This document shows positions 8,660 through 16,013 of a DNA stretch of 64,000 bases, piece by piece. The stretch is taken from assembly GCA_963710205.1 (NCBI GenBank), contig CAVPZG010000005.1:496001-560000 (forward strand). Reading direction: 5' to 3'. This DNA is from Pacificimonas sp963710205. GTDB lineage: Bacteria > Pseudomonadota > Alphaproteobacteria > Sphingomonadales > Sphingomonadaceae. The notes beneath the pieces are model-generated. The model made no database searches, was not told where the DNA came from, and saw only the letters and a list, made by a program, of their open reading frames with translations. Each line of letters opens with the position of its first letter. Within the stretch, counting starts at the first letter, position 1. Both the position numbers and the translations under genes were made by a program.

Positions 8660-9660
8660 ACCCAGCCCATCTTCCGGAACAGGGCGAGTTCGCCCGCCGT
8701 GATGACGACCAGGGCTGCACAGGTGACCCAGAAGGCATCGCTGCTGTTAACGCCCGGCATTCCCCCGACATTTATGCCCAAAAGGCCGGTCAGAAAACCT
8801 AGTGGCAGGAAAATGGCCGCAACTATGCTGAGAACATACATGTTCTTGTTCATGCGTTCATTCTGACGGTTCAGGATGTCGTCCTTCACCACAAGCGCCC
8901 GTTCGCGGAATTCGTCCAGATCCTCCAGGTAGCGCTCGAACTGGTCGGTGCTTTCCCGGATCAGCAGCGATTGCTGATCGCTCAGCCAGTCTGGCGGATA
9001 AAGCAGCAGGCGTTCCAGCGCACCCTTTTGCGGGGCCATGTGGCGGCGTACGAATACGATGTCCTGACGCAACTCCGAGAGCTCGGAGCGGAGCTTGTCG
9101 ATGTCCAGGTCATCCACCCCGTTTTCGATCGCCTCCAGGCGCTCCTCATATTCATCGATTGCCGTACCGATGTAATCGACGAGCAGACCGATCAGATGCT
9201 CAAACAGGGCAGGGGCGCTTTCCGGCCCCTTGCCTTCGCCCATCAGTTCATCGAGCGCGATGCGCGGCGTCCGCAGATATTCGTGCCGAAGGCTAATCAC
9301 CCTGCTGCCGTCGGACCACAGACGCAGTGCGACCATGTCTTCGGGATGCGCGCCCTCGTTCAGGTTGATGCCGCGCAAGATGCAGATATATCCGGTTCTG
9401 CCTGCAAATACCCTGGGCCGGGCCTCCGGGTCCAGCAGAGCCTCGATTGTGATGGCGGAGAGGCCGCTTTCCGTTTCCAACCAGTTGCGAACATGCGCCG
9501 ATCCCGCGTCAACATGCACCCACAGCGGGCCGTGCGTAGCCTTCCAATTGGTGATGTCCTTCCAGTGTATGAGTTGCCCGCCACCGGCCCCATCCATCTG
9601 CACGGCAAAAAGAAGTCCGTCCTCTTCCGGGACGTCGGCGGCGCGTAGCGTTTCGGTCAT
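8656..9660 (-). CDS. CorA/ZntB-family metal ion transporter
   Basis: A 334-residue CorA-superfamily protein. The cytoplasmic part is acidic and helical, the long stalk helix runs through about residues 160-275, and two C-terminal transmembrane helices flank the pore signature. The signature here reads LLGINVGGMPG, that is GIN rather than the GMN of CorA, which is the ZntB-type variant and suggests zinc rather than magnesium transport. The C-terminus (FRKMGWV) is short and basic as in the family. It is divergent from the P450 gene, with only 76 bp between the starts. Confidence 0.85.
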   Translation of the reverse strand: MTETLRAADVPEEDGLLFAVQMDGAGGGQLIHWKDITNWKATHGPLWVHVDAGSAHVRNWLETESGLSAITIEALLDPEARPRVFAGRTGYICILRGINLNEGAHPEDMVALRLWSDGSRVISLRHEYLRTPRIALDELMGEGKGPESAPALFEHLIGLLVDYIGTAIDEYEERLEAIENGVDDLDIDKLRSELSELRQDIVFVRRHMAPQKGALERLLLYPPDWLSDQQSLLIRESTDQFERYLEDLDEFRERALVVKDDILNRQNERMNKNMYVLSIVAAIFLPLGFLTGLLGINVGGMPGVNSSDAFWVTCAALVVITAGELALFRKMGWV

Positions 9661-9736
9661 CCTCTCTTAATAGCTGGATTGCAAAGACACGCAAATTGAG
9701 TGATACTCTGAATCCTTATCTGGGAGGATTTGCACC

Positions 9737-10981
9737 ATGGCCACGCAGCCGAAGCTCGACACGCCTGTCTTCGACCCGTCAGCAACCGAGCTTTGGGAGA
9801 CCCGGACCTGGCCCGCAGTGTTTGAGGCGATGCGTGCGGAGGATCCGCTGCACTTTTCAAGCGACAGTGTTTACGGCCCCTACTGGTCGGTTACGAAATA
9901 CAAGGACATCCAGACTGTGGAGGCGCTTCCGAAAGTGTTCTCCTCGTCATGGAAATATGACGGCATCACGATCGCCGACGCGCAGGAGGACATGGCCGAA
10001 GACGAGCGCATGCCGATGTTCATCGCGATGGATCCGCCTGAACACACACCGCAGCGCCGTACCGTTTCGCCGAAGTTCACCCCCTCGGGCATGGCCGCAA
10101 TGGAACCGGATATCCGTGCGCGCACCAGCGAACTGCTGGATTCCCTGGTGCCCGGTCAGGAATTCGACTGGGTCGACAAGGTTTCCATCGAACTCACGAC
10201 GCAGATGCTTGCATTACTGTTCGATTTTCCATGGGAGGAGCGACGCAAACTTACTTACTGGTCCGACTGGGCTGGCAACCTCAATGCGGCGCGTGATCCT
10301 GAGTTCGCCAAACAGCGCCTGAACATCATGTACGAGATGGGCATGTATTTCGCCGGTTTGTGGGAGATGAAGAAATCCCAGGAGGACGGTGATGATCTGA
10401 TCAAGATGATGCAGCGCTCTGAAGCCATGAATGAAATGCCGGAAAAGATGTTCATCGGAAACCTGATCCTGCTGATTGTTGGCGGCAATGACACCACCCG
10501 AAACAGCATGACGGGAATTGCCCGGACCATGACCCGCTTCCCGGAGGAGTGGGACAAGCTGAAAGGCGAGGGCGAAGGTTCGAAATCCATCAAGAATGCC
10601 GTGCAGGAGCTCATCCGCTGGCAGACCCCGCTGGCGCACATGCGGCGGACTGCGACGGAGGATTATGAACTGCGCGGGAAGACCATCAAGGCCGGCGACA
10701 AAGTGGTGATGTGGTATGCCTCCGCCAATCGTGATGAGGAGGTCTTCGAAGACGGAGACCGCTGGATGCCCGACCGCGAAAACGCCCGTCGCCAGCTTGC
10801 CTTTGGCTATGGCATCCATCGCTGCGTCGGTGCGCGCCTTGCGGAGTTGCAGCTGGCGGTGCTGATGGAGGAAATGATGAAGCGCAATATGCGGCTGACC
10901 TGTATCGGCGAGCCTGAACGGGTCTCGTCCCCCTTCATCAACGGCTATCACAAGCAGATGGTGTCAATGACGCGCGATTAA
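9737..10981 (+). CDS. Cytochrome P450, CYP153-like (alkane/fatty acid terminal hydroxylase)
   Basis: A 414-residue soluble bacterial P450. The I-helix reads VGGNDTTRNSMTG, the K-helix ExxR is in QELIRWQTPLAHMRRTA, and the heme-ligand loop is FGYGIHRCVGARLAELQL with Cys363. The combination of GGNDTTRNS, RWQTPLAxMRRTA and KVVMWYASANRDE is characteristic of CYP153, soluble terminal alkane and fatty acid hydroxylases. It follows GGGAGGA at 9721 and is transcribed from a 76-bp divergent spacer shared with the ZntB-type gene. No ferredoxin is adjacent; a ferredoxin reductase candidate is at 40376-41674. Confidence 0.88.
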   Translation: MATQPKLDTPVFDPSATELWETRTWPAVFEAMRAEDPLHFSSDSVYGPYWSVTKYKDIQTVEALPKVFSSSWKYDGITIADAQEDMAEDERMPMFIAMDPPEHTPQRRTVSPKFTPSGMAAMEPDIRARTSELLDSLVPGQEFDWVDKVSIELTTQMLALLFDFPWEERRKLTYWSDWAGNLNAARDPEFAKQRLNIMYEMGMYFAGLWEMKKSQEDGDDLIKMMQRSEAMNEMPEKMFIGNLILLIVGGNDTTRNSMTGIARTMTRFPEEWDKLKGEGEGSKSIKNAVQELIRWQTPLAHMRRTATEDYELRGKTIKAGDKVVMWYASANRDEEVFEDGDRWMPDRENARRQLAFGYGIHRCVGARLAELQLAVLMEEMMKRNMRLTCIGEPERVSSPFINGYHKQMVSMTRD

Positions 10982-11081
10982 CGTGCTGCAACATTAACCT
11001 TTTGTTAGCCGGGTATGTCGCGCAAACATGGCTGCTGTCTAATTCTGAGTCCTACTCATTGCCCATGAGATAGATCATATC

Positions 11082-11116
11082 GGCGCTTCAATTCGCAGCG
11101 CCATGCCGTATGGCGC
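11082..11116 (+). promoter_or_regulatory. Two mutually exclusive hairpins in a leader
   Basis: GGCGCT (11082-11087) can pair with AGCGCC (11097-11102), and GCGCCAT (11098-11104) can pair with ATGGCGC (11110-11116). The two stems share bases 11098-11102, so only one can form at a time. They sit 24 bp upstream of the ATG of the 49-aa gene and just before its Shine-Dalgarno. The arrangement resembles an attenuator or a translational switch. No known riboswitch or T-box consensus was recognised. Confidence 0.35.
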
Positions 11117-11139
11117 CGACCTATTTCCGGAGCCAGACC

Positions 11140-11289
11140 ATGACCATCGACAAGACTAACGACAAGAACCAGACCATTTCCACCGCACCGATGAGCGCGT
11201 CCAGTTCGCTGACGCGCGGTCGTCCGGGCCGCCGCCTGGGCAGCCGCATGGAAACCGAAGGCAAGCTGTTCCACGCCTGGCGCGGATAA
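11140..11289 (+). CDS. Small basic protein (49 aa) of unknown function
   Basis: ATG at 11140 to TAA at 11287-11289 encodes 49 residues starting MTIDKTNDKNQTISTAP, followed by the basic stretch LTRGRPGRRLGSRMETEG and ending KLFHAWRG. CGGAG lies about 8 nt before the start. Codon use (GAC, AAG, CTG, CGC in third positions) matches neighbouring genes, which argues for real coding. It has no signal peptide or membrane segment and is likely a small cytosolic, possibly nucleic-acid-binding protein. It is convergent with prmA, 3 bp away, and follows a leader with two competing hairpins. Confidence 0.55.
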   Translation: MTIDKTNDKNQTISTAPMSASSSLTRGRPGRRLGSRMETEGKLFHAWRG

Positions 11290-11292
11290 CAT

Positions 11293-12192
11293 CTAGTCCG
11301 GACGGGACAGAGTCAGGATGGGCCAGTCTCCATTTGGATCGGTGGCCCGGCTGACCAGCCCCGCGCCGGTAAAGGCCCGGCGCACTTCATCCTGCTGGTC
11401 GGTCAAAAGGCCGGCGAGGATGACGGTGCCGCCGGGCGTCAACGCGCCCGCGATTTCAGGAGCAAGGTCGATCAGCGGCTGCGCCAATATGTTGGCCGCA
11501 ATCAGATCATAGGGCGCACGTTCCGCCAGCGCGGGCGCGACAAAGCCATCGGCGATGACCAGCGCGATTTCGCCTGCACCATCGCCCTCCCGCTCGCCAT
11601 TGACCGAGATATTTCCGCGCGACACCTCAATTGACACGGGATCGATGTCGCTAGCGGTCACGCGCGCATTGGGGAACATCCTGACCATCGCCAGCGCCAG
11701 CAGTGCTGTGCCCGTCCCCAGATCAAGCGCATTTTCCGGCTGCAAATCGAGAGCATCGAGCGCGCGCAGACAGCCTGCGGTGGTTGCATGATGACCCGTG
11801 CCAAAGGCCTGGCTCGCCTCGATCTGCAGCCCGATCGTTCCTTTCGGCTGGCTGGCCCTGTCCTTCGCCGCATGAACCCAGAACCGGCCCGCGCTGATCG
11901 GATCGAGCCCCTCCTGGCTTTTTGTGACCCAGTCCTCTTCCGGCAGCAGTTCCGTTTTTGCATCCGCTTTTGGGCTGCTGGGCAGCAGTGACCGAATGAG
12001 CGCGACGAAGTCCGCATCCGCTTCCTGCTCGGAATAGACCTCCAGCATCAGCTCCTGCGGGTTTTCAGGATGCGAGACATTGGTGATCAGGGCAGGCTGC
12101 GGGTCGAGATGCGCAAGTGCGGGCAGATCGGTCATCAAGGCGTCGGCGTCCGCCTTGCTGACGGGAAGCGTGGTTTTCCAGATACGGGTCAT
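11293..12192 (-). CDS. prmA: Ribosomal protein L11 methyltransferase
   Basis: A 299-residue protein with the PrmA two-domain layout: an N-terminal substrate-recognition domain, then a class I methyltransferase. Motif I is ENALDLGTGTALLALAM, the acidic loop is VTASDIDPVSIEVSRGN, and the family catalytic motif is AANILAQPLIDLAPE. The preceding IEASQAFGTGHHATTAGCL is diagnostic for PrmA. The start chosen at 12192 (MTRIWKTTLPVS) fits the family N-terminus; the frame extends to 12276 but would run into the divergent promoter. It trimethylates ribosomal protein L11. The divergent gene is prolyl aminopeptidase, 65 bp away. Confidence 0.92.
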   Translation of the reverse strand: MTRIWKTTLPVSKADADALMTDLPALAHLDPQPALITNVSHPENPQELMLEVYSEQEADADFVALIRSLLPSSPKADAKTELLPEEDWVTKSQEGLDPISAGRFWVHAAKDRASQPKGTIGLQIEASQAFGTGHHATTAGCLRALDALDLQPENALDLGTGTALLALAMVRMFPNARVTASDIDPVSIEVSRGNISVNGEREGDGAGEIALVIADGFVAPALAERAPYDLIAANILAQPLIDLAPEIAGALTPGGTVILAGLLTDQQDEVRRAFTGAGLVSRATDPNGDWPILTLSRPD

Positions 12193-12257
12193 GCTATCCA
12201 CCTTAGCCCGCCAATCCCGGCTGGTCTTGCACATAGTGGTGCGGTTAAAGCCGCGGC

Positions 12258-13214
12258 ATGACCGATTTGCGCACATTCTATCCGCCCATCGAGCCTTATG
12301 ACAGCGGCATGCTGGACGTCGGCGACGGGCACAGCATCTATTGGGAACGATGCGGGACGAAGGGCGCGAAGCCCGTCGTCTTCCTGCATGGCGGACCGGG
12401 CGGCGGCTTTTCGCCGTCCCACCGGTCGCTGTTCGATCCCGGGCGATATGACATCCTGCTGTTCGACCAGCGCGGCTGCGGGCGCTCCACGCCGCACGCC
12501 GAACTGCATGCGAACACCACCTGGCATCTGGTCGCGGACATCGAGCGGCTGCGCGAGATGGCGGGCGCGGAGCGGTGGCAGGTCTTTGGCGGCTCCTGGG
12601 GGTCGACGCTGGCGCTCGCCTATGCCGAAACGCATCCCGAGCGTGTGACGGAGCTGATCCTGCGCGGCGTCTATCTGCTGACGAAGGCGGAGATGGACTG
12701 GTATTACCAGTTTGGCGTCAGCGAGATGTTTCCCGACCTGTGGGAAGCCTTTTGCGCGCCGATCCCGGAGGATGAGCGGCACGACATGCTGTCCGCCTAT
12801 CACCGCCGCCTGACGGGAGACGACGAGGCCGTGCGGCTGGCGGCGGCGCAGGCCTGGTCGATCTGGGAAGGGCGCACGATCACGCTGGTTCCCGATCCGG
12901 CGACTTCGGACGTGTTTCTGGACCCGCATTTCGCCTACGCCTTTGCACGGATCGAGAACCATTTCTTCGTCAATGGAGGCTGGCTGGACGAGGGACAATT
13001 GCTGCGCGATGCGCACAGGCTGGCGAACATTCCCGGCACGATCATCCATGGCCGCTATGACATGCCATGCCCCGCGACGAACGCCTGGGCACTGCACAAG
13101 GCGTGGCCCCGCGCGGACTTCCACCTGATCGAGGGCGCGGGCCATGCCTATAACGAACCCGGCATCCTGGACCGCCTGATCCGCGCGACGGACGGATTTG
13201 CCGCAGGGGCATAA
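12258..13214 (+). CDS. pip: Prolyl aminopeptidase
   Basis: A 318-residue alpha/beta hydrolase of family S33 at normal length. The oxyanion motif is LHGGPGGGFSPSHR, the conserved LFDQRGCGRSTPH follows, and the nucleophile elbow is GGSWGS with Ser113. The catalytic aspartate is expected in HGRYDMPCP and the histidine in EGAGHAYNEPG. The start MTDLRTFYPPIEPYDSGMLD is typical. It removes N-terminal proline from peptides in the cytosol. No strong terminator follows before the convergent 120-aa gene. Confidence 0.93.
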   Translation: MTDLRTFYPPIEPYDSGMLDVGDGHSIYWERCGTKGAKPVVFLHGGPGGGFSPSHRSLFDPGRYDILLFDQRGCGRSTPHAELHANTTWHLVADIERLREMAGAERWQVFGGSWGSTLALAYAETHPERVTELILRGVYLLTKAEMDWYYQFGVSEMFPDLWEAFCAPIPEDERHDMLSAYHRRLTGDDEAVRLAAAQAWSIWEGRTITLVPDPATSDVFLDPHFAYAFARIENHFFVNGGWLDEGQLLRDAHRLANIPGTIIHGRYDMPCPATNAWALHKAWPRADFHLIEGAGHAYNEPGILDRLIRATDGFAAGA

Positions 13215-13247
13215 AGGCCCGCAACGCCTGAACGTCGCGCGCGCAGA

Positions 13248-13610
13248 CTAGCCGGGGGCGGGGCGTCCATCGACAGAGACGTGAAGCTCGTCATTCTGGC
13301 CGATGGTCGCAACGAACTTCTGGCCGTGATTGCGGGTGACATAGCCGAGGTCCTCCGTCCGGCGGCCGTCGGCCCAGGACAGCCTGAGGCCGCCATCGCC
13401 GGGCATGTTTTCCGCGAAGGTCCAGTCACCGCCAGCGGCGATCGTCCCGGCGGCGAGGCGGCGGTCGTTCCAGAACAAGGTCACCGCCAAGGGTGCGCCG
13501 CTGTCGTTGACGACGCGCACTTCTGTCCGGGTCTGGCGGTCGTACAGAAACCATCCGCCTGCCAGGAGCAGGATGACGATCAGGGCGGCGACCACGAATT
13601 TCATGTCCAT
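13248..13610 (-). CDS. Membrane-anchored hypothetical protein (120 aa)
   Basis: One N-terminal transmembrane helix (KFVVAALIVILLLAGGWFLY) is followed by about 95 residues predicted to be beta-rich and outside the cytoplasm, with VRVVNDSGAPLAVTLFW, WTFAENMPGDGGLRLSW and VATIGQNDELHVSVDG. Start may be 13610 or the next ATG at 13604. It lies 47 bp downstream of the DUF6973-like gene on the same strand and is probably co-transcribed with it. A small membrane-anchored partner next to a toxin-like gene could be an immunity protein, but no sequence feature proves that. No known family recognised. Confidence 0.6.
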   Translation of the reverse strand: MDMKFVVAALIVILLLAGGWFLYDRQTRTEVRVVNDSGAPLAVTLFWNDRRLAAGTIAAGGDWTFAENMPGDGGLRLSWADGRRTEDLGYVTRNHGQKFVATIGQNDELHVSVDGRPAPG

Positions 13611-13657
13611 ATGCGTCAGCCTAGCGGCTATTCGCCTGTCTCAACAGAGGAATGATG

Positions 13658-14317
13658 TCAGCGCCGCACCTCTATGGGCGCCGTCTGCAATAGGCCCATG
13701 TCGGCCGCCGTGGCAATCAGCGTGGCCGGGTCCATATCGGGGAACGCCTCCGCCAGCACGCGGCCATTATGATTGTTCATCAGGTCCATGACGATTTCGG
13801 ATTCCGGATTCGCGCCGCTGCGTTCATGCGCGTCGCCAAATTTCTTCGCCTCCGACGCGCCTATGGACTGCGTCATGTGCGCGTTCCATGTGGCGTGGCG
13901 GAAGGCGTCCGCCTCGTTGTTATGAGCGTTTCGGACGTTCGGATATTGCGCGGCGGTTTCGGCAAAGGCCGTGTCGGCATCGCCCCTGGCGGCAAGCGCG
14001 TCGAACGGGTTCAGTGCCGCATTCGCGGTTTCGCCGATACCGCCCGGATCATAACCGAGCTCGTTATAGATGGCGTCGGCGCGGGCACCAGAAATCGGCC
14101 CGGTTTCCGGTGCGATCAGGTTGTCGGCGATAAAATCCTGCCCGGTCTGCGATCCCAGAAAGGTCCGAAGCTCCGCAGAAGTGGCAACGCCCTCACCGAC
14201 AGGTCCGCTTTGATCATAGGCGTAATCGCGGGTTGGCTGAGCGCGCGTATCGACGGTGTCCGTGCTGTTCCACTGGGTCAGCTGCGCGGCGTCATGGCTT
14301 CCGATTCCATCGATCAC
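13658..14317 (-). CDS. DUF6973-like domain protein (possible toxin-type effector)
   Basis: A 219-residue protein. The C-terminal part contains NEADAFRHATWNAHMTQ followed by an acidic stretch with DAHERSGANPESEIVMDL and MNNHNGRVLAEAF; this pattern of a DAFRHxxWN helix, a histidine and a MDLxNN motif matches the DUF6973 domain found in secreted and polymorphic-toxin proteins. The N-terminal 100 residues are acidic, without a signal peptide. A GTG start at 14317 follows a GGAGG with 8-nt spacing; a TTG five codons earlier is less likely because it overlaps that Shine-Dalgarno. Molecular activity is unknown. It is followed by a small membrane-anchored protein gene. Confidence 0.6.
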   Translation of the reverse strand: MIDGIGSHDAAQLTQWNSTDTVDTRAQPTRDYAYDQSGPVGEGVATSAELRTFLGSQTGQDFIADNLIAPETGPISGARADAIYNELGYDPGGIGETANAALNPFDALAARGDADTAFAETAAQYPNVRNAHNNEADAFRHATWNAHMTQSIGASEAKKFGDAHERSGANPESEIVMDLMNNHNGRVLAEAFPDMDPATLIATAADMGLLQTAPIEVRR

Positions 14318-14680
14318 AATGAGTTCCTCCAACTCGTTCGGCCCCGGCGCATATGTGCCGTATCTGGAAGGATGAACCTGTGCGGGAGTTCCCGTAGAAT
14401 CGGCTGGGGCGGGCTATGCGCCGATGGCCGGAAGCGCATGACTAGCCGTTACGGATAGCATCAGGGTCACGCGCGTTTTGGTTTTTCAGTCCGGAAAATA
14501 CGGGAAAAACAAGCGGGTCACAGCGAGTCGGTGTGACCCTCGTGTGACCTGTGTTGCCACGCCAGCACGCCGAAAACGCAGCAGGTGATGAGCACAAGTG
14601 ACGATTTGAAAGAGCGTCCCGTCAGTGTAGCAGAGACGCAGGCTGTAGGACAGCATGGCGAGAGGCGGGGAGCGCGAAGC
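14318..14680. other. Intergenic region between DUF6973-like gene and GST
   Basis: About 360 bp without a convincing gene. Short frames here have no Shine-Dalgarno and no recognisable protein. It must contain the promoters of the divergent DUF6973-like and GST genes. The only structure I see is a cluster of GTCAC/GTGAC words around 14464-14550, including a perfect inverted repeat listed separately. Confidence 0.4.
14515..14539. repeat. Perfect 8-bp inverted repeat, GGGTCACA/TGTGACCC
   Basis: GGGTCACA and TGTGACCC flank a 9-nt centre. Further GGGTCAC (14464) and GTGTGACC (about 14542) copies lie next to it, so the region holds at least four copies of the same half-site in both orientations. 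This is the look of a binding site cluster for a dimeric regulator between two divergent genes. A hairpin RNA is an alternative. No U-tract follows. Confidence 0.4.
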
Positions 14681-15292
14681 ATGAACGGGGCAATGGTCAT
14701 TTACGGCGATGTCGCCAGCGGCAATTGCCTGAAGGTGAAGTGGACGGCGGACCATCTGGGGATCCCCTATGACTGGCACCCTGTCGATGTCGTGGCGGGG
14801 GAGGCGCGGACGGCGGCCTTCCTGCGCGTCAATCCGGGCGGGAAGGTGCCTGCCATCGTCTTACCGGGCGGCGAACTGCTGACGGAATCGAACGCGATCA
14901 TCCATTACCTGGCGCGCGGATCGGCACTGGTGCCGGACGATGCCCTGGACCATGCGCGCATGCTGCAATGGATGTTCTGGGAGCAATATTCGCACGAGCC
15001 CTATATCGCCGTGCGCCGCTATCACCTGCACCTGGCGGGCGCGGACCCGGCGACGCTCGATCCGAAGCTGCTGGAGCGGGGAAATGCGGCACTGGCAGTG
15101 ATGGAGGCGCATCTGGCGGGGGACGGGACAGCGGCGCGCGACTGGTTTGTCGGGGACGGCCCGACGCTCGCCGATGTGGCGCTGGTCGCCTATACGCGCT
15201 GGGCCGGGCAGGGTGGGTTTGATCTTGATGCGTTTCCGGCGGTGCGGGATTGGGTGGGGCGGGTCGAGGCGGCTTTAGAGATTGTGGATTGA
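14681..15292 (+). CDS. Glutathione S-transferase family protein
   Basis: A 203-residue GST. The thioredoxin-like N-terminal domain starts MVIYGDVASGNCLKVKW, and the glutathione-binding loop is VNPGGKVPAIVLPGGELLTE followed by SNAIIHYLA. The all-helical C-terminal domain contains FVGDGPTLADVALVAYTRWA, the N-capping box and hydrophobic staple typical of the family. I chose ATG 14681 after a GGGGA; ATG 14693 is also possible and matches the family start better. A frame from 14585 has no Shine-Dalgarno. Its substrate is unknown. Confidence 0.82.
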   Translation: MNGAMVIYGDVASGNCLKVKWTADHLGIPYDWHPVDVVAGEARTAAFLRVNPGGKVPAIVLPGGELLTESNAIIHYLARGSALVPDDALDHARMLQWMFWEQYSHEPYIAVRRYHLHLAGADPATLDPKLLERGNAALAVMEAHLAGDGTAARDWFVGDGPTLADVALVAYTRWAGQGGFDLDAFPAVRDWVGRVEAALEIVD

Positions 15293-15347
15293 TGCGAACT
15301 CGCTGGGGACTCTGGACCGCGACATGCCGTCCGCCTAAGCTAAATCA

Positions 15348-15581
15348 ATGATAATGCCCGGCCATTCCCTGATCTCCGTCGATCCCGCCGTCTGCGGTGG
15401 CAGGCCCTGCGTGGCGGACACGCGCGTACGGGTTTCGGACATATTGGAAATGCTCGCAGGCGGGGCGAGTGTCGCGGAAATCGTCGCCGACTATCCCTAT
15501 CTGGATGAAGCGGGCGTGCGTGCCGCGCTCGCGTATGCGGCGGTCATGTCCGACCATCCCATTGTCACCGCCGCCGCGTGA
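15348..15581 (+). CDS. DUF433 antitoxin-like protein
   Basis: A 77-residue DUF433 domain: ISVDPAVCGGRPCVADTRVR is the family signature, followed by VSDILEMLAGGASVAEIVAD and the helix YPYLDEAGVRAALAYA. DUF433 proteins are usually the antitoxin of a pair with a DUF5615 PIN-like toxin. Here the toxin gene follows at once, its GTG overlapping this gene's TGA by 2 bp, but the toxin is broken. No clear Shine-Dalgarno is seen before ATG 15348; ATG 15354 is an alternative start. Confidence 0.8.
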   Translation: MIMPGHSLISVDPAVCGGRPCVADTRVRVSDILEMLAGGASVAEIVADYPYLDEAGVRAALAYAAVMSDHPIVTAAA

Positions 15582-15916
15582 GGTTCATCGTCGATGCGCA
15601 ACTGCCGCCCGGCATGTGCGCGGCCCTGGAATCGCGCGGCCATGACGCCGTTCATGTTTCCGAGCGACCGGGTGCAGGCGCCAGCGATCTGGAAAGCGTC
15701 GCGATCGCAAAGCGCGCCATGGCCGGGGGATAGAGGTATGGGGCAGGGGCGTCAATTTAGTATCGTGTCCCCGGAACTCCTCCCCCGGAACTCCTTGTGC
15801 CCCGGAACTCCTGTGTCGATAAGACGAGTCGCGGACTGCTGGAATGGCTGGAGCCGCGATGGGAAGCTGTGGAGCAGCGGCTGGCCGAAGGGGCTAAGAT
15901 CGTTCGGGTGTTGTGA
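15578..15916 (+). pseudogene. Broken DUF5615 PIN-like toxin gene
   Basis: The first 51 codons from GTG 15578 encode a DUF5615 N-terminus (RFIVDAQLPPGMCAALESRG, HDAVHVSERPGAGASDLE), then a TAG at 15731-15733 stops the frame. The last part, about 15812-15916, encodes the family C-terminus in the same frame (DKTSRGLLEWLEPRWEAV, AEGAKIVRVL, TGA 15914-15916). The central segment that should carry the acidic VTKDxDF-type motif is replaced by a stretch with two stop codons (15731, 15758) and three copies of CCCCGGAACTCC. The total span of 113 codons is close to family length. The toxin should be inactive, leaving an orphan DUF433 antitoxin. Confidence 0.75.
15769..15811 (+). repeat. Three tandem-like copies of CCCCGGAACTCC
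   Basis: Exact 12-bp copies lie at 15769-15780, 15783-15794 and 15800-15811, spaced 14 and 17 bp apart, inside the disrupted middle of the DUF5615 gene. The first copy follows TATCGTGT, and a related TATGGTGTCCC lies at about 15923-15933 beyond the gene end. This suggests a short mobile or REP-like sequence rather than random decay. Confidence 0.6.
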
Positions 15917-15919
15917 AAT

Positions 15920-15964
15920 AGGTATGGTGTCCCTGTATTTTGAACTCTATTGATAACCATACCT
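15920..15964. repeat. Inverted repeat AGGTATGGT ... ACCATACCT
   Basis: A perfect 9-bp inverted pair (15920-15928 and 15956-15964) with 27 nt between the arms lies just after the broken toxin gene. The word AGGTATGG also occurs at about 15735 inside that gene. Together with the GTGTCCC words nearby this looks like a small palindromic (REP/MITE-like) element. No transposase gene is present. Confidence 0.45.
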
Positions 15965-16013
15965 CATTTTGAGAATGGGCCCCTATTTCTATACAAACAT
16001 GACCACAGGTTTC

